A stretch of 64,000 nucleotides of DNA from Dactylellina haptotyla (Eukaryota > Ascomycota > Orbiliomycetes > Orbiliales > Orbiliaceae): NCBI GenBank assembly GCA_031310005.1, contig CM062386.1, forward strand, positions 2,108,001-2,172,000, in the 5' to 3' direction. The position numbers were made by a program, and so were the translations under genes. Of the stretch, positions 45,462 to 57,814 are shown one piece after another (the stretch's first letter is position 1; every line of letters begins with the position of its first letter). The notes beneath the pieces were generated by a model that was given only the letters and a program-made list of their open reading frames with translations, did not search any database and was not told the origin of the DNA.

Positions 45462-47806
45462 TCTCTCCGCCGAAACCTCTTCTGTACATTTCCCTTCGCC
45501 ACGCATCTCTTTTTCGCTTCATATAAGCTCTTCTTTTCTTGGACTTTAGCAATTTGTGTTTTTCATATCGCTGTTTCCTATTTTTCTTATTCTTCGGGCC
45601 CTTGATTTCTCCCTTGCATGGTATGTTTGCTTTTCTTCAACTTAATATTTTCTTATGATACCTGTGCGCTGCACATCGTTGGATAACTTTAACTTATACC
45701 CGCATTTGGATTTTCTTGAATAATTGTTACTCTACGACTTTCCTTTCACTTAGACTGACGGCCTTTCTTTTAGCCTTTACAATTTGTTTACTATCTTCTT
45801 TGTAAAATTTCTTTCTTTCTTACAGGTTGAAATTCGGATTGCTAGCATGGTATTACTTGAGCAACGGTCTTTTTTTTCTCTTTCTCCACTTGCAAATATA
45901 TTATTATGAGGGCTTTTTTTCTCTTACGGCTGCCGGTTTTCCCACCCCTTCCATCTGTATCGTTTCCTTTACGAAATGCCACATATTGTGACCAACGAAA
46001 ATAAAATCTCCACTTCACGGTCGTTCCAAAAGTTTCTCTTTTTCTCTCACTTTCTAACAGGTTTTTTTTCTTCTCGAACCGTCGTTGCATCTATACCTAG
46101 CCAATCACATGAAGACAAGCAGAAATGCATATGATAACAGACGAAAACATATCAAAAAAAAAAAAAAAAGGCTAATCTGACCAGTCCTTAGTAATAATTA
46201 CTGCCTTAACTGAATCACATGGGACGAAAAAGGACGGTTTTCCTTTGTGTGACACGACTACTGCTACTCGTACTAAATCGCCTAAGCTAAAGCATTGACG
46301 ACCCCGCCCACATCATCGCCCTATTAGCTGCCTTAGCCCCTTCATGCATAAAAACTTCACCCGCAAAAAAAAAAAAAAAAAAAGATCCTAAGCTTTCTAA
46401 GCTAGGACGGCACCCCTCACACGGATAGAGGGGTAGTGGGGATGAGCTGGCATGCATGTTGCGTTTTGCTAGATGCGACAAGAGAGAAAACAAAAATCTA
46501 TTTGCGGCCCATACATAATTCCAATCATTCCGTCATATGGTACATAATCTCCAATTCTATAGGGCCAGATAGCAGATTGGACGGTTCACGAGGTTTGATT
46601 GGTAGCCTTTCTTCTTTATCAAACTCACATGGAATGGCCGGTGCTCAGGTTGCTAGCTTCTAAGACGAATTCTAGTTATCGTGATACGCCTAGTTCAGGA
46701 ATGCGTTCAATGCAGCACTATCCTGTATAGCTATAGTATTGCGCCATCATCTTATTAGTAGTCCGTACGTTTTGCCTAAAAAGGGTCCTTAATATTCTCA
46801 TAGGACTCATCTGCAACAGATAAGCCAGCTATCAATTATTCCAATTGGGATGTCACATGATGGTATATCTGACATATGCCTAATGGGTATGGATAAACCC
46901 GGTCAACTGAGTTACCAAAACCAACAGACACTCCCCTTAGAAGCGGGAAAAGAAAGGAATTTTCCGAATGGCGACATGTGAGGAAATCAGGCACCGTCAT
47001 TGGCTTGCGAGCTTGAAAAAGGGCAGGAGGAAGAGGATCTCTCTGTAAAAACGGGGGTTGGGCCGGTTGGAAACGGTATGGGGGCGGCGGGTAGATCTCA
47101 TCTGGCCGGATATGCGAAGAGATCACGTTTTCGGTGGGCTATAAATATCTCGCGATGGATAGTGGGAGTGAACCTGCAGATAGAATACTTTATCAGTGGG
47201 TACAAAGTGCAAATTCTTCAGTCAGGTAGAGATTTTTCATAAAACGAATCGCAAGGCGCGTTATTGATCCAAAAAGAAGTGTTTTCTTTATGTGCCGCGG
47301 ATGGTTTACGAGACAAAGTGTGTTCTTGTATTGATTGTTAAATTGGGGTTGGAACACTAAGGGCAGTATTATCTCGGAAAGAGAGCGTTCGAATCAAAAT
47401 CCATCTCTGATAGAAAGAAGTGATAGAGATGACAGAGGATAAAATTAAAAGATTCAAACTCCATAAAACACCAGAATGAAGAGCAGGTCATATATCAAAC
47501 TTTGTTCCTCCCTGTTTTTGTGTGTGTCTTCTAAACAATATCTTCGTGCTGATCCATTTTCTTCCAGTTGTGCGCGCTCTTCTTTCGAAAAAAATATCTG
47601 ATCTTTTCTAGATACAAATAGACAAGAAAATTTTCATCGGAAGTTCGGCAAAGAGTGATGTTGTTTTTTTGCGTTCTACTTCAACGAAGAATAAAACAAG
47701 TATAGATTAGGTTTTATGGAGACTGAAAACTCCCCAACGCTAGATCTTCCAGTGCAGAGAACGCGTGGGCTGAAAGAAGGATGCCGAAGATATGGTGCTT
47801 TCTAAA
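45462..47806. other. Gene-free stretch between convergent genes
   Basis: About 2.3 kb between the 3' ends of the Myb-like gene and the SUMO gene. It has two homopolymer A runs of about 16-18 bases (near 46153 and 46366) and a TATAAAT near 47140 with no gene downstream. Nothing codes convincingly. Confidence 0.45.
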
Positions 47807-48331
47807 CTAGCAGCCGCCACCAATCTGTTCTTGGTGGACTTCGAGCGTGTCCCCATCTTGCATGTCGAGCTAGAGGAGCGATTTGGAGGTATTAGCCTTG
47901 AGCTTCCTAAAAGTGAAGTGTTGCGTTTTTTTCTCTCTTTTACGTGGGCTTCGATGAGATTGAAGCTTTCCTCTGAGCCTCATTTGGATTCATCATAATG
48001 TAATAGAAGGGAAGAAAGAAAGAGAGGATGGTATATCTCTCCCCCTTGTGCTGTTGCAGCATGGGGCCGGTGGCAAAATAGCAGAGGGTGGACTTACAGT
48101 ATCAGGTGTGTCCCCAGGCTGGACTCTGGAGCCGTCGAATAGGAACCTGACGGTATTGGGTGCTTTCCCCTGGCGCTCGCAAAACGCGTCCATCAGCTTC
48201 TTCAGCTGGGTCGACCGCTTGATCTTGAAGAAGACCTCGTTGTTGTTGTCGGTGACCTTGATATTCAGGTGCTCGCTAGCTCCTTCGCCGGCTCCTTCGT
48301 TTTTTGGGGGTTGAGGGGACGAATCGGACAT
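47807..48331 (-). CDS. smt3: SUMO (ubiquitin-like modifier Smt3)
   Basis: Two minus-strand exons, 48331-48098 and 47869-47807, encode 98 residues. The body is canonical: EHLNIKVTDNNNEVFFKIKR, STQLKKLMDAFCERQG and RFLFDGSRVQPGDTPDT, completed by LDMQDGDTLEVHQEQIGGGC. The precursor ends Gly-Gly-Gly-Cys, so the SUMO protease would remove one or two residues to expose the mature Gly-Gly. The second exon is only 63 bases and sits behind a 228-nt intron, long for this window. An ATG eight codons further upstream in frame exists, but MSDSSPQPP is the usual fungal start. SUMO is conjugated to lysines of nuclear and other proteins via Aos1/Uba2 and Ubc9. Confidence 0.93.
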
Positions 48332-48794
48332 CGTGAGCTGGGATGCGAATTGCAATGATATGTGCGTCTTTGGGAGGAAGGGTGAGAAGGCGGTTTGGAA
48401 GGCCGAAAGGGTTTGTGACGTGGAGCGATGGCAGACGTTTTAATTTAATTAGTATTTTTTTTTTCCTGCGCGGTGGAGGATCACGCTTTCTGGCCTTTCG
48501 CTTCTTTCTTCGGTGGTGTGGTGGGGGTGAAGGGGAGGATGTTGGGTGCAGGTTGTGTAAGCAGGCTTGGTCTCTGAAGACGGAGGTATATAACCCAAGG
48601 AAGGATCCAGAAAGGGCACAAGCGCGGAGGATTGTCGATGGAGCACCGTGCAGCAGAATCAGAGCTACCGACGGCGGAGGAGGAGGAGGAGGAGATTCTG
48701 TTCTGGCGATGGCGATGGCGACGAGAGGAAGCTCTTCAGCACGTCGAAATGGACGTCCAATGCGCCGTTTGCTGCGGTTTGTTGCGCCGGTGTG

Positions 48795-48804
48795 TGTCAC
48801 GTGA
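48795..48804. promoter_or_regulatory. Perfect GTCACGTGAC palindrome (Cbf1/bHLH type)
   Basis: A ten-base perfect palindrome containing CACGTG, matching the RTCACRTG consensus on both strands. It is 464 bases upstream of the SUMO start codon. The regulated gene is not certain. Confidence 0.45.
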
Positions 48805-49765
48805 CGGGTATCGTTCCCAAAAATGGGGGGATTTCTCCCCCTCCGAACCCGCGACGTTGCATGTTCGAATATACTGAATATACTCCCCTGCCGGTGATAT
48901 TCTGGGGATAATTGCCGTATTGGAGGGCATTTACGGATGGCCTGAACAGAGCCTCGTTTTTAAATAGCACAATCGACGGCCATCGTTCACAAGCGCATCG
49001 CACCATGCATCTGTTTCTTATAACTTCTCTAATCCATCCTTGATATATACAAATATATATATCAGAATATCATCCAACCGGGGTCAGCAACCAACGGGTT
49101 TGAAAACTCGCAAAGCGGACTCAATCACTCATCTGCCTGGCCGTGTGGAGCCGGTCAAACATTCGCCCATGGTTTCTAAGCCCAATTTTCTAATATATAT
49201 CTCTATAGCCAATTCTATAATATCAACAGGGGGGTTCGTCCTTCTGTCACCCCGAAAAAGACTTGGCATGAATAAGCACCATCAATAACCGTTCCGCCAG
49301 TGCCAGATTCTACGCTTGGAATTGGCCTTGGAATTCGCCATTGAGGGTCCCTCGAAGGGACACCCATGCTCGCCCTTCTTCGCTTCGAGTCCACAGAAAT
49401 CAGTGAGGTGCGCGGTCGACTGGCCTTGTCCGAAGCTTGTCCGAGCTTAGTACAAGCTTGTTTGGACCGCGGTCCCCTTGATATATAGCATGTTTCAATT
49501 AAGAGGAAGCGGACCTGCTTGCGTCCAAAAATGCAGAAACTGCAGGTTATCGCAGAGGCTTTTGCTGGGAAGGAATCAGAGCGGGGAGGAGAGGGTCGGG
49601 GCAGGCAAGTTGGGGAAGGACCCGGCATTGGCCAAGGGTTATTGACGGGAGAGCGACTGGGTTCGGTGTAACCGTCGTTTGCGCTTCGTCTGGATAGCTT
49701 CTTGTAGAGAAAGAACTTTTTCTTGAGGCTGAATCATTAAGTTCGCGAAGCTCAGAAAAATTGGG

Positions 49766-49772
49766 TATAAAA
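49766..49772 (+). promoter_or_regulatory. TATA box of the gene at 49922
   Basis: TATAAAA sits about 156 bases before the ATG at 49922 and is followed by a short CT-rich then A-rich leader (AAAATAAAAATAAACC). The arrangement fits a strongly expressed or inducible fungal promoter. Confidence 0.5.
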
Positions 49773-49921
49773 GCTTCAGGGCTTCATCCGGATGGAAGGG
49801 AATACATTCTTCAGAATAACAGAGCATTCTCTCTATCTCTACCTACTCACTATATCTTCAGTTCAATTAATTTGACTATTCTCGTCTCTTAAAATAAAAA
49901 TAAACCCTTTAATCCTGCAAG

Positions 49922-51042
49922 ATGTCTGCCAAAATCTCACTCGTCGCTCGCAAAGGCATCCGTGATAACTACAACGCCAAGAAGGATGAGCTCGTCAGCA
50001 GAATCAAGGAGTACACCGGCGAAGACTACGAGTTCATCGTAAGCTTCGAAGATCTCTGGCAGAAGATCGACCAGAAGGACGACGGCCAAACTAGCTACAT
50101 GGGTAGCATGGTCTTCAGCGCCTATGAGTATCTCGCCTACCAAATTGGGGAGATCACCCAGAAAGGCGAAGACGAGATGTCCAAGGAATTCTTCAACAAT
50201 GTCCTCCCAGCCAGGAAGATCGACGTTGTTGTCGATGATTTGGAACGCGGCTACTACGCCACTTGCCGTATCAAGGACGGTGTCTTGGAGTTGGTCTGGA
50301 AGACCGGTTTCTTCGGGTCGAATACCATGGATATCGCCCGCGATCTCAAGAAGGTGCTCGATACCGCATACCAGGAGGGTAACAAGGGTGAACTTCCTCT
50401 CGCTGCCAGACAAACCTTCAACGAATACTATCTCGCCGAGAAGGACAAGGTTGAAGCGGAGATCGCTGAGGAGTTGCTCGGTAAGTTTTTTTTTTTCTTT
50501 CCAAGGGCTTATAGTAGTATTGTACGACACTGGGCTTATAGCCGTAGATGGGTCATGTAATAACTAATGCTACACGCATAGGAACCAAGTTGGAGCTAGT
50601 TGTCGACCCAGCTGAGATCTGGAGAGTTTCGGTCGCCGAATACGACAAGCTCAAGAAGGCCGTACGTTACAACCACCTGCCCCCTTCCTGTCACTCAATC
50701 TACAAAATCCACTGACCGCTGGATCTTCTGAACTCATAGGATAAAAGCCAAATCGATTTGGACGCCATTTCTCAGGGATTGGGCTCCGGGATCCTGAGCT
50801 ACTTTAAGACATTCCTGGCAGTTATTCGTACCGAGTTCAAGCAGGATGATCTCATGGTTGAAGGATTCTTGGACATGTTGGACAAGAAGCAGGTTATTTT
50901 CCAAGTCGTCCCTCACGAGAAGCTCGTCAAGAGATACAACGAGGGGGTTTATGAAGATGGTGCTTATGTGATGCGCACCGAGCCGCGATACTGGTGTACG
51001 AATACATCTGATGTTTGCCGTGATATTACAAAGGGCCTCTAA
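49922..51042 (+). CDS. Conserved-looking protein of unknown function
   Basis: Exons 49922-50480, 50582-50661 and 50740-51042 join to 313 residues. All introns have consensus ends (GTAAGT...GCATAG; GTACGT...TCATAG). The start MSAKISLVARKGIRDNYNAK has an A-rich leader. The protein is soluble, acidic and mostly helical, with a central beta stretch (ERGYYATCRIKDGVLELVWK) and FGSNTMDIARDLKKVLDTAY. There is no signal peptide, membrane helix or catalytic motif that I recognise. Codon choice is strongly biased to C-ending codons, which together with the TATA box suggests high expression. I cannot assign a family. Confidence 0.72.
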
Positions 51043-51359
51043 GCGTCACCTTGGTCTGTAGGAAATGTATCTAGATAAGATTGTACTAGTTTTTCAAAAT
51101 GGTCTTTTAACAAAGGCAAATTTGAATTGAGCCGAAGGGGTTTTGGACGCGACCTTCAATTTCTAGCAAATTTCAATATGTTGTGTTGTAGAGTGTAATG
51201 TTCCAACAGTTGAGGCTCGTTTGCCCGCGGATGCAGGTTTCGCCCGGGATAAAATGGCAATAAATACACCTTTGAGGACGCCTTTCGCAATATGATCTCA
51301 TAGCAGGCTTCTGTAAAGCATCCGCGGCCGGGCCATAATAGCAATTTCAGCATCTCAGG
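51043..51359. other. Intergenic
   Basis: The 3' end of the preceding gene and the promoter of the CMC4-type gene. Nothing else is seen. Confidence 0.45.
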
Positions 51360-51810
51360 ATGGTATGTAGCGGCGACCGCTCTATAAGCTAGATTGATCC
51401 CGCGTGTTTAACTTGAATATCTCCGGGTAACTAGGGAATCTCAATCGAAGAGGCGGTCAAGCAAGACCCGCCGTGTCATTCCAAGGCGGTCAGTAAACGG
51501 TCACAGTTCGATGTTTCCCGGGTTTCGATCACCCAGACCAAGTGCTGATAGTTGACCGAACCCTTTATCTATATAGTGTGCGATTCAGGACTGCATCCAG
51601 AAGAACCGGTTCGACGAATCGAAATGCCAGGAGCAAATAGATGCCCTCTACGCCTGCTGTGCAGAATTCTACCGACTGAAGGGAAGAGATGCGCGATCGG
51701 TCTCGTGCCCTAAGCCAAACCTGCTGGACCTGAAGATCAAGCAGAGGAAAGAGGAGAAGGAGAACGGCAGAGCTGGTGGACCGTCGTACAGAGAGGCCAA
51801 GAGGAGGTGA
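51360..51810 (+). CDS. cmc4: CMC4-type twin-cysteine mitochondrial protein
   Basis: Three exons: 51360-51362 (the ATG alone), 51435-51488 and 51577-51810, giving 96 residues. The spliced protein begins MGISIEEAVKQDPPCHSKAC and continues AIQDCIQKNRFDESKCQEQI and ALYACCAEFYR...CPKP. This matches the CMC4/MTCP1-neighbour family, with DPC...AC.IQ.C....ESKCQ and a CC pair in the second helix. Such proteins are imported into the intermembrane space by Mia40 and support cytochrome oxidase biogenesis. The second acceptor was placed before TGTGCGATTCAG, because a later one would drop the first cysteine of the twin motif. The C-terminal tail is basic and charged. Confidence 0.85.
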
Positions 51811-52630
51811 AGACTACTACAGCCTCTCTCTATTTTTGTATATCATCATATCTTCGCAATAGACATCCGATCTCCAATCTACAGATCAAATTCCGTGCAT
51901 CCCACCCGTCATATATACAAAGCAATGTGTGTAGATATGAGCATAAGTATTTCGCATCCACCGTGTATCCGATCTCGACCTCCAGGAACAATCGTGAGAG
52001 AATCGTCAGGCCGAGCAGAAGGGCGGAAGCGTGTGTAAAAACGTGATTCTAAGGTTCACCGAGAGCACGCAAAGAAACGATGCCAGAGCGGAAGCTCCGT
52101 TCGCTTGAACAAACACTGAAGCATATGAAAATAAACTTGTCGTTTGAACCGAGACTCTAATGGGTGCCTATATGACATTGATGAAGAAAGAAAAAGAAGA
52201 AGAAAATCGAAGACGGGCAGAAAAAATGCGAATTTATATTTTCCTGGCAGATCCCTGTCGCTCTGTGTTTCCGCCGAGACATCCCGCAACACGGCAACAC
52301 ATCGCCCTGTCCGCTTCGAAATTTCACGAAAACGTCGTCATGTAAACATCTTCCTCCTTCTATCAACCACCGCCTTCAACATCATCGCCATCGACCGGGC
52401 CATCGCTATCGCCGCTGCCCTTCTCTGCCCTCGTCGCCCTCGTTCGATGCTGCACTGTTCTTTAGTATCCATCTGAGACGCAGCCGCCGTCTTCTGCGTC
52501 CTCCATCCAATCATCTCCAAACACCAGCCCGCACGTCTCGCTACTGGACCGCGATCGAACTTCTCCTAATTCTGCCACCCCTCGAAATCACGCGTCGATT
52601 TGACCGTCTACAACCCCTCCACCCGCGAAA
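51811..52630. other. Intergenic, promoter of nucleoporin gene
   Basis: Tandem same-strand spacing. C-rich leader sequence appears from about 52350. Short open frames here carry no domain. Confidence 0.45.
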
Positions 52631-55600
52631 ATGGCCCCGGCTCTGTTTTCGCCGACGAAGTTTTCGTCGAGAAAGCCGCGACTTCTAAACCCCACCGGCA
52701 AGAACCAGGTACATACGAGCCCTTTTGCGCCAACACTTTTCACCATACGTTACCGTTCCATCTCTGGACGGTGCCACCTTTTCTTCTTCTTCTTCTTAAG
52801 GTCTTGGGCAACTAGCTGACGATAACATTGCTCTGCAGCAATTCTCACGGGAGAATTCATTGCTCATGTCAGATGATGATTTTGTATGTGCGCCTACATC
52901 TTAAAGCTTGTCTTCTAAAATACATCATGTATCGACTAATGCACACGTTCAGGAACAACGGGACTCCATAGCTGGAAGCGATATATACTCCCCGGAAGGG
53001 TCCAGGATAATAGTGCCCTACGGCGGCGAAGGTTGGATCCACTGCCTCTCTCACCTTGTCGACAATTGTGTTACGAACAGGACTAACGAAAACGGTTTGA
53101 ACAGAATCCATGTATGGCGATTCGATGTACATGCCCGAAGATGAATTCGATGAGGATGTCGCCATCGACGACGAGCAACTGGGGCCCGAAGTCGATAGTT
53201 TTGCCCGCCACGTCGACATGTACCGACGGAATCCTGAAACCGACGTCGAAGAAACCGCGATGGGGCTCATCAACGGCTTCCAGAAGGATACTTTCGACCA
53301 CTTCCTGGACGCGCAACGACGGAGGGAATCGTATCTCGGAGACGAGGACGCTGTCATAATAGATATTATGGGAGAGACCGAATTCTACAAGATGGAAGGA
53401 GAAACGTGGGATCTCGTTGCACGGCTGGTCCCTGGACGGAATATCGACCTCTCTGGCACGTCCCGCCATGTCGCTGAATACGAGAGCAACGAGAACCTCC
53501 GCCGCCAATTGCTAAAGGAGTCATCGGTATTTCGAGAACTCAACCTCATCCGAGACTGGCTTCGATCGATAGCACCAGAGCCCGAAATCCCTAACGAAGA
53601 TGCCACCGACGATGAAGCTATGGCGTCTGGCCATATGTATACGCTAAACGCTCTCAAGCAGTACAAGCAGGACAACATGGATCCTATGGAATTCGTACAG
53701 AAGGGGCCGAATGCTAGATTCGAATATCCTGAGCGGGGAATTGCATCACCTGATGATAAAAATCAGCTGATTAATACTGAGATGGATCCTGATGGCCCCC
53801 TAAGACAGGAACGAAACGTGGCGTTGGGCGACAACTACTACGATACCACCTTCTACAAAGCGCTATGGGGGTATATCCGCAAAGGCGACTTCAAGAACGC
53901 GGCGGAATGGTGCAGAAAATGCGATCAGGCGTGGAGAGCGCCTGTTGTGCTGGGCGGCCGGGATGCGGTTGACTATCTCATTGACGAAGAAGTTGCCGAC
54001 GACGAAATGTATGATGCCTCGCCGGAACAGGGTCCTAGCGGCAACAGAAGACGGCAACTGTGGAGACGAGCGTGCTACGCACTGGCCAAGAGAGTCAGCA
54101 GGGTGCCCGGTGATACATGGGAGAAAGCTGCCTATGGTTTACTCGCAGGCGACATCGAGACCTCCCTCCCCGCATGTGAGAATTGGCACGATCATATCTA
54201 TGCGCAAGTCAACGCCCTAATCGAGGCCCACTATGAACGCTACCTACACCAAAACGGCCGTATTTCGAACTCCACGTTGAAACTCCACGTCCCAGACGCT
54301 GTCGCAACCTTGGGGACCAGAAATGTCATGGCGAAGATAGTCGACAGCCTATCCCGTCCTGATGACCATAGATTCACCGCGTCATCTCAAACCACTGCTC
54401 TGAGGGCTGTCCAGGGCGCAATCATCTCCGACCGGATACCCAAACTCGTCAACATCTTTGCAGAGCAACTACGGGAGTTCCGGCGAGATCCCGGATATGA
54501 ACCTGATAAAGACACTAACACGCCGGTAGACTGCACTGACTGGAAGCTGCTCCGAGTTATCACCCACATCATCATTATCCTGCAACATCTAGGGCAATGG
54601 CCTGAAGAAGGGCAGGACGCAGATGCTGCACAGGAGGTTATCGCCGGTTACATTCGCATGTTGGCTGCCGCAGAGAAATACAAGATAATACCTTTGTACG
54701 CTGCGAGGCTCGGCCATGCTAGGTGTGTGGAAGTTATGGGCGAGGTTCTACTGCATGTCGTTACCGAGAACACCCGCGACGATATGATGAGGTCGTTTGC
54801 TTCATACGGTCTTGATGTAAAGGCGACCCTGCGGCGAACAATGGAGAATGCCTTCGTTCAGACCGAGCCTCTGTACAAGCATGACGAACTGCCGATACAG
54901 GTTCTCTCGCAGTTCTCTCTTTCGTGGCAAGATCGAAGAAAAGTGCAGCCGGAGGATGAGAAGCTTATCCGGACGGCGGAGTGGATGTTGGTTGCGGATG
55001 ATATGAAAGAGGATCTTCTACATGCTGGTGTTATGATGTTCAAGCGCTTTTATCGTATGTATATCTCGTAAATATCGCCATCTGGGGTTTTATTAACTGT
55101 GATTTTAGTAACCGGCCGCCTGGACGCCGCTCGAACATTGGTGGAGAGAATTCCGAGCAAAGACTTGGTTCCCGACGATCTCGACGACAACGACGACCTT
55201 TCCGAAGAAGCCAAGACGATTGCCTCCGTTTATATTGAATATGAGCTCTTGATTGAAGGACTCGATGCTCTCGATAACTGGAGCAAACTGCTCGCCCAAG
55301 GGTACGTGCTACTTGTGTCCGATTTTCGCACTCTATACTAATCCTATTTCAAATTATAGAACCGCTATGAAGCGTGAAGGCGGTACCGCTGCCGTTCGAC
55401 GTACTAAGCTCAAGGACGAGCTACAGGCCGCCTATGAGAACGCGGAATCCAAGCTAGGCCTCCTGGTTAATAGCTGGTTGGTCCAATGCAATCACCATGC
55501 GGATTCCGAGCAGGTCAAGCATATCCGAAACACATATGTACCTGACATCACAATGGCTTTACACGGCGTACATCTTGCGGCGGGGCATAACTTGAACAAG

Positions 55601-55843
55601 ACCTACTACTCTAAATGTCTTGACCTTGCGGTGCTTGTTGCGAAGCCTAGCAGTGGAGTGGCGGATACATTTGTAGCTACGGGACGGATGGCGAAGTATG
55701 TCGACGAGTTGGCCAACGTGAGCCTGATGTGCTTGCAGGCAGCCAAGGGAATAACACCTGAGCCCAGCTTTATCAAGCCGGGCCAGGAGGCAACAGTTGC
55801 GATTTGGAACGTACGGCCCATGGTTATCAGACAGCAGCAATAG
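52631..55843 (+). CDS. nup84: Nucleoporin Nup84/Nup107
   Basis: Six exons (52631-52708, 52839-52883, 52953-53031, 53105-55054, 55109-55301, 55360-55843) give 942 residues. After a disordered basic N-terminus (MAPALFSPTKFSSRKPR) the protein is an all-helical solenoid, with family text such as ETWDLVARLVPGRNID, ALWGYIRKGDFKNAAEWCRK and VNALIEAHYERYLHQNGRIS. The third intron has a textbook GACTAAC branch site and joins GGE to ESMYGDSMYMPEDEF. Length and composition fit Nup84/Nup107, a scaffold subunit of the Y-shaped complex in the nuclear pore outer ring. Exons near the start were placed by splice consensus and could shift slightly. Confidence 0.9.
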
Positions 55844-56575
55844 AAAGGCCGCGTCTCTAGTCGCCGGGGTCTGAGATCGATGCGCAAGTAAGGACGCTAC
55901 AATAAAAAAACAAGTAGAATATTTTCCTGATATATACGACCCTTTTTTTCTTTCTTTCTTCTTTCCTTTCTAAGTTTCGTTATTCAGGCATCATTGCGGG
56001 ACCGTTTTTACCATCAGCGGATTTAATCATTTTTTATCTCTATTTATACTCTCTTTCTATTCCTTTCCTCTTTTCTGTACTATATAGCTGGCAGTATGCC
56101 CTTCTCTTATACTTATTTGAAGTGTATCTGGATTTCAAAGGAGAATAAAGCTTGATGCGGTGGATTTTCACCACTGGCTTGGGTGTATGTAACCTAAAAG
56201 GACAAAGTTGGATGATGATCTCGCTCGGGATTTCAGTTTTCGGTATAAATTGAGAAATACAGCTGTTCAACGAGAGAAAGCAAGCTTCTATGCAATTATA
56301 AACCTCCTTACACTTGATAAAAAAAAGATGCAGAGGAAAGGAAAAGAAAGAAACATACAAAGAAAGAAGGAGAGTTATCCCATGCATGATCCCCCAGGTG
56401 TTTCGATGATGATGATGTCGACGATGATTCAAAAGGACTCGTTTTTCAGCTCCCGCTACCCATCAAAAGAGTATAGAACAAATATAACAGAAAAGAGATC
56501 GAATCTAACTATTTCCATGCCCCTTCTTCCCAAAAAGAAAAAAAAAAACCTATAGCCAACCCAAAAACAGGCTCT
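55844..56575. other. Convergent 3' intergenic region
   Basis: Between the 3' ends of the Nup84 and V-ATPase subunit C genes. A purine-rich stretch near 56310-56375 and a pyrimidine run near 55940-55975 are the only notable features. Confidence 0.45.
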
Positions 56576-57814
56576 CTAAGCTATCTCAAAGGAATACTCT
56601 ACGAACGGCGTATACTCGCTCCCACCCATCGTCCCAGCCGCCAACTCGGCCACGCTCGCGTCGTCCTTCCGCACAATCTTGCCCTTCTTATCCCGTCCGT
56701 ACGCATTTCCGCCCAGGTGCGCATACTGCGTTTCCAGGGTATCTTTCACTTTTGTGATCGCCTTGGTCTTCCCCATCCAGCATCCGGCGACGAAGTCCAG
56801 CGGTAGGCCGTACCGTAGCACGCTCTCGACGAATACTCGCAAAGTCTTGACGTGGACCCACGCGGCCGCCAGCTCGCTGTACCCCGTCCGCGCGAGCCGC
56901 AGGGTCTCCCCGAAGAGTTTGTCCATCTGCTCTTCCGCGGACTTGGTTTCGGCTTGTTCCTGGTCGTTTGCGTTTTCGTTGAAGGCCACATCGCGGGGCA
57001 CGTAGCGGTGCTCGCGGGCCTTGTGGGAGAGTTCTGCGGCGTGCTTCTTGAAGACGACGATGCCGAAGAGGGCGAATTCCGAGTCTTCGGAGATTTTGAA
57101 GGCGGAACGAGGCACGATCATGGGACTGAGGGTTTCGTAGGAGGTGAGGAATTCCTTCTCGTTGGGTTTCGGGACGGCGATGAGCGCTGTGGTGAGATAT
57201 TCGGAGGAGAGAAAATGGGAGGGTTTTAGGATGGATGCGAGGGAGCGGGTGGAGAGGTTACCCTGCTGGCGGCGTTGGAGGGTTTGCAGGTTGGTTTTCA
57301 CGGATTGGTAGGAGGAGTATTTGGATTTAATGTCCTCGTCGAGGGATTGGATTTCGGATTTGAGGATCGAGACGATGTCTGGGATGGGGCGGTCGGAACG
57401 GTATTTGACTTTGTTCCAGGCAAAGGATTGGAGGTATTGATGGAAGGGCTCTATTAATGAACATTTAAGTAGTTAGTATAGAAGTGCTTATGTAGCTTGA
57501 ACTGAGAGGAGTGTTTTGGACGAACTGTTGCCGACGAGTTTGTTTTCTGATATTTTGGCGTCGTTGCCATCAAAGATGGACTTGAGCACATCGGCCGCTT
57601 TGGTGATGGCTGCTTCTACGGCTGAATCGAGCTTTGCAAGCTCATCTGCTTGAATGACCAGTGTATCCAAGGTTCCGATCTTGAAGTCCGGGATGGTGAA
57701 CGGATACAGCTTGGTATCCGCCGTTCCGTGCGCCTCAATGGCCTCAAGGGCATCGTCTTTGTGGGCTGACTTGACGATAGAAGTCGGTAGCGAGAGAAGG
57801 AGGTAGGAAGTCAT
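56576..57814 (-). CDS. vma5: V-type ATPase subunit C (Vma5)
   Basis: Two minus-strand exons, 57814-57526 and 57450-56576, encode 387 residues, the usual length. The start is MTSYLLLSLPTSIVKSAHKD. The join across the intron gives VGNKPFHQYLQSFAWNKVKYR, conserved in the family. Later text includes MKTNLQTLQRRQQGNLSTRS, PRSAFKISEDSEFALFGIVV and a C-terminus ending TPFVEYSFEIA. Subunit C links the V1 peripheral stalk to V0 and is released during reversible disassembly of the pump on vacuolar membranes. It shares a 467-base divergent upstream region with the mitochondrial prolyl-tRNA synthetase gene. Confidence 0.93.

Larger units (their letters stand above)
48332..49921. other. Divergent intergenic region, 1.6 kb
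   Basis: Upstream of SUMO (minus) and of the unknown gene at 49922 (plus). It has several G- or C-rich frames near 48.3-48.9 kb that I regard as chance. A CACGTG palindrome and a TATA box are listed separately. Confidence 0.45.

Noticed and set aside
46150-46385. Two poly-A runs that could mark SINE or LINE tails
   Set aside because: No element body, promoter boxes or flanking duplications were found next to them.
51363-51576. GGGTTTCGATCACCC-like string suggesting a tRNA B box
   Set aside because: It lies inside an intron of the CMC4-type gene and has no matching A box.
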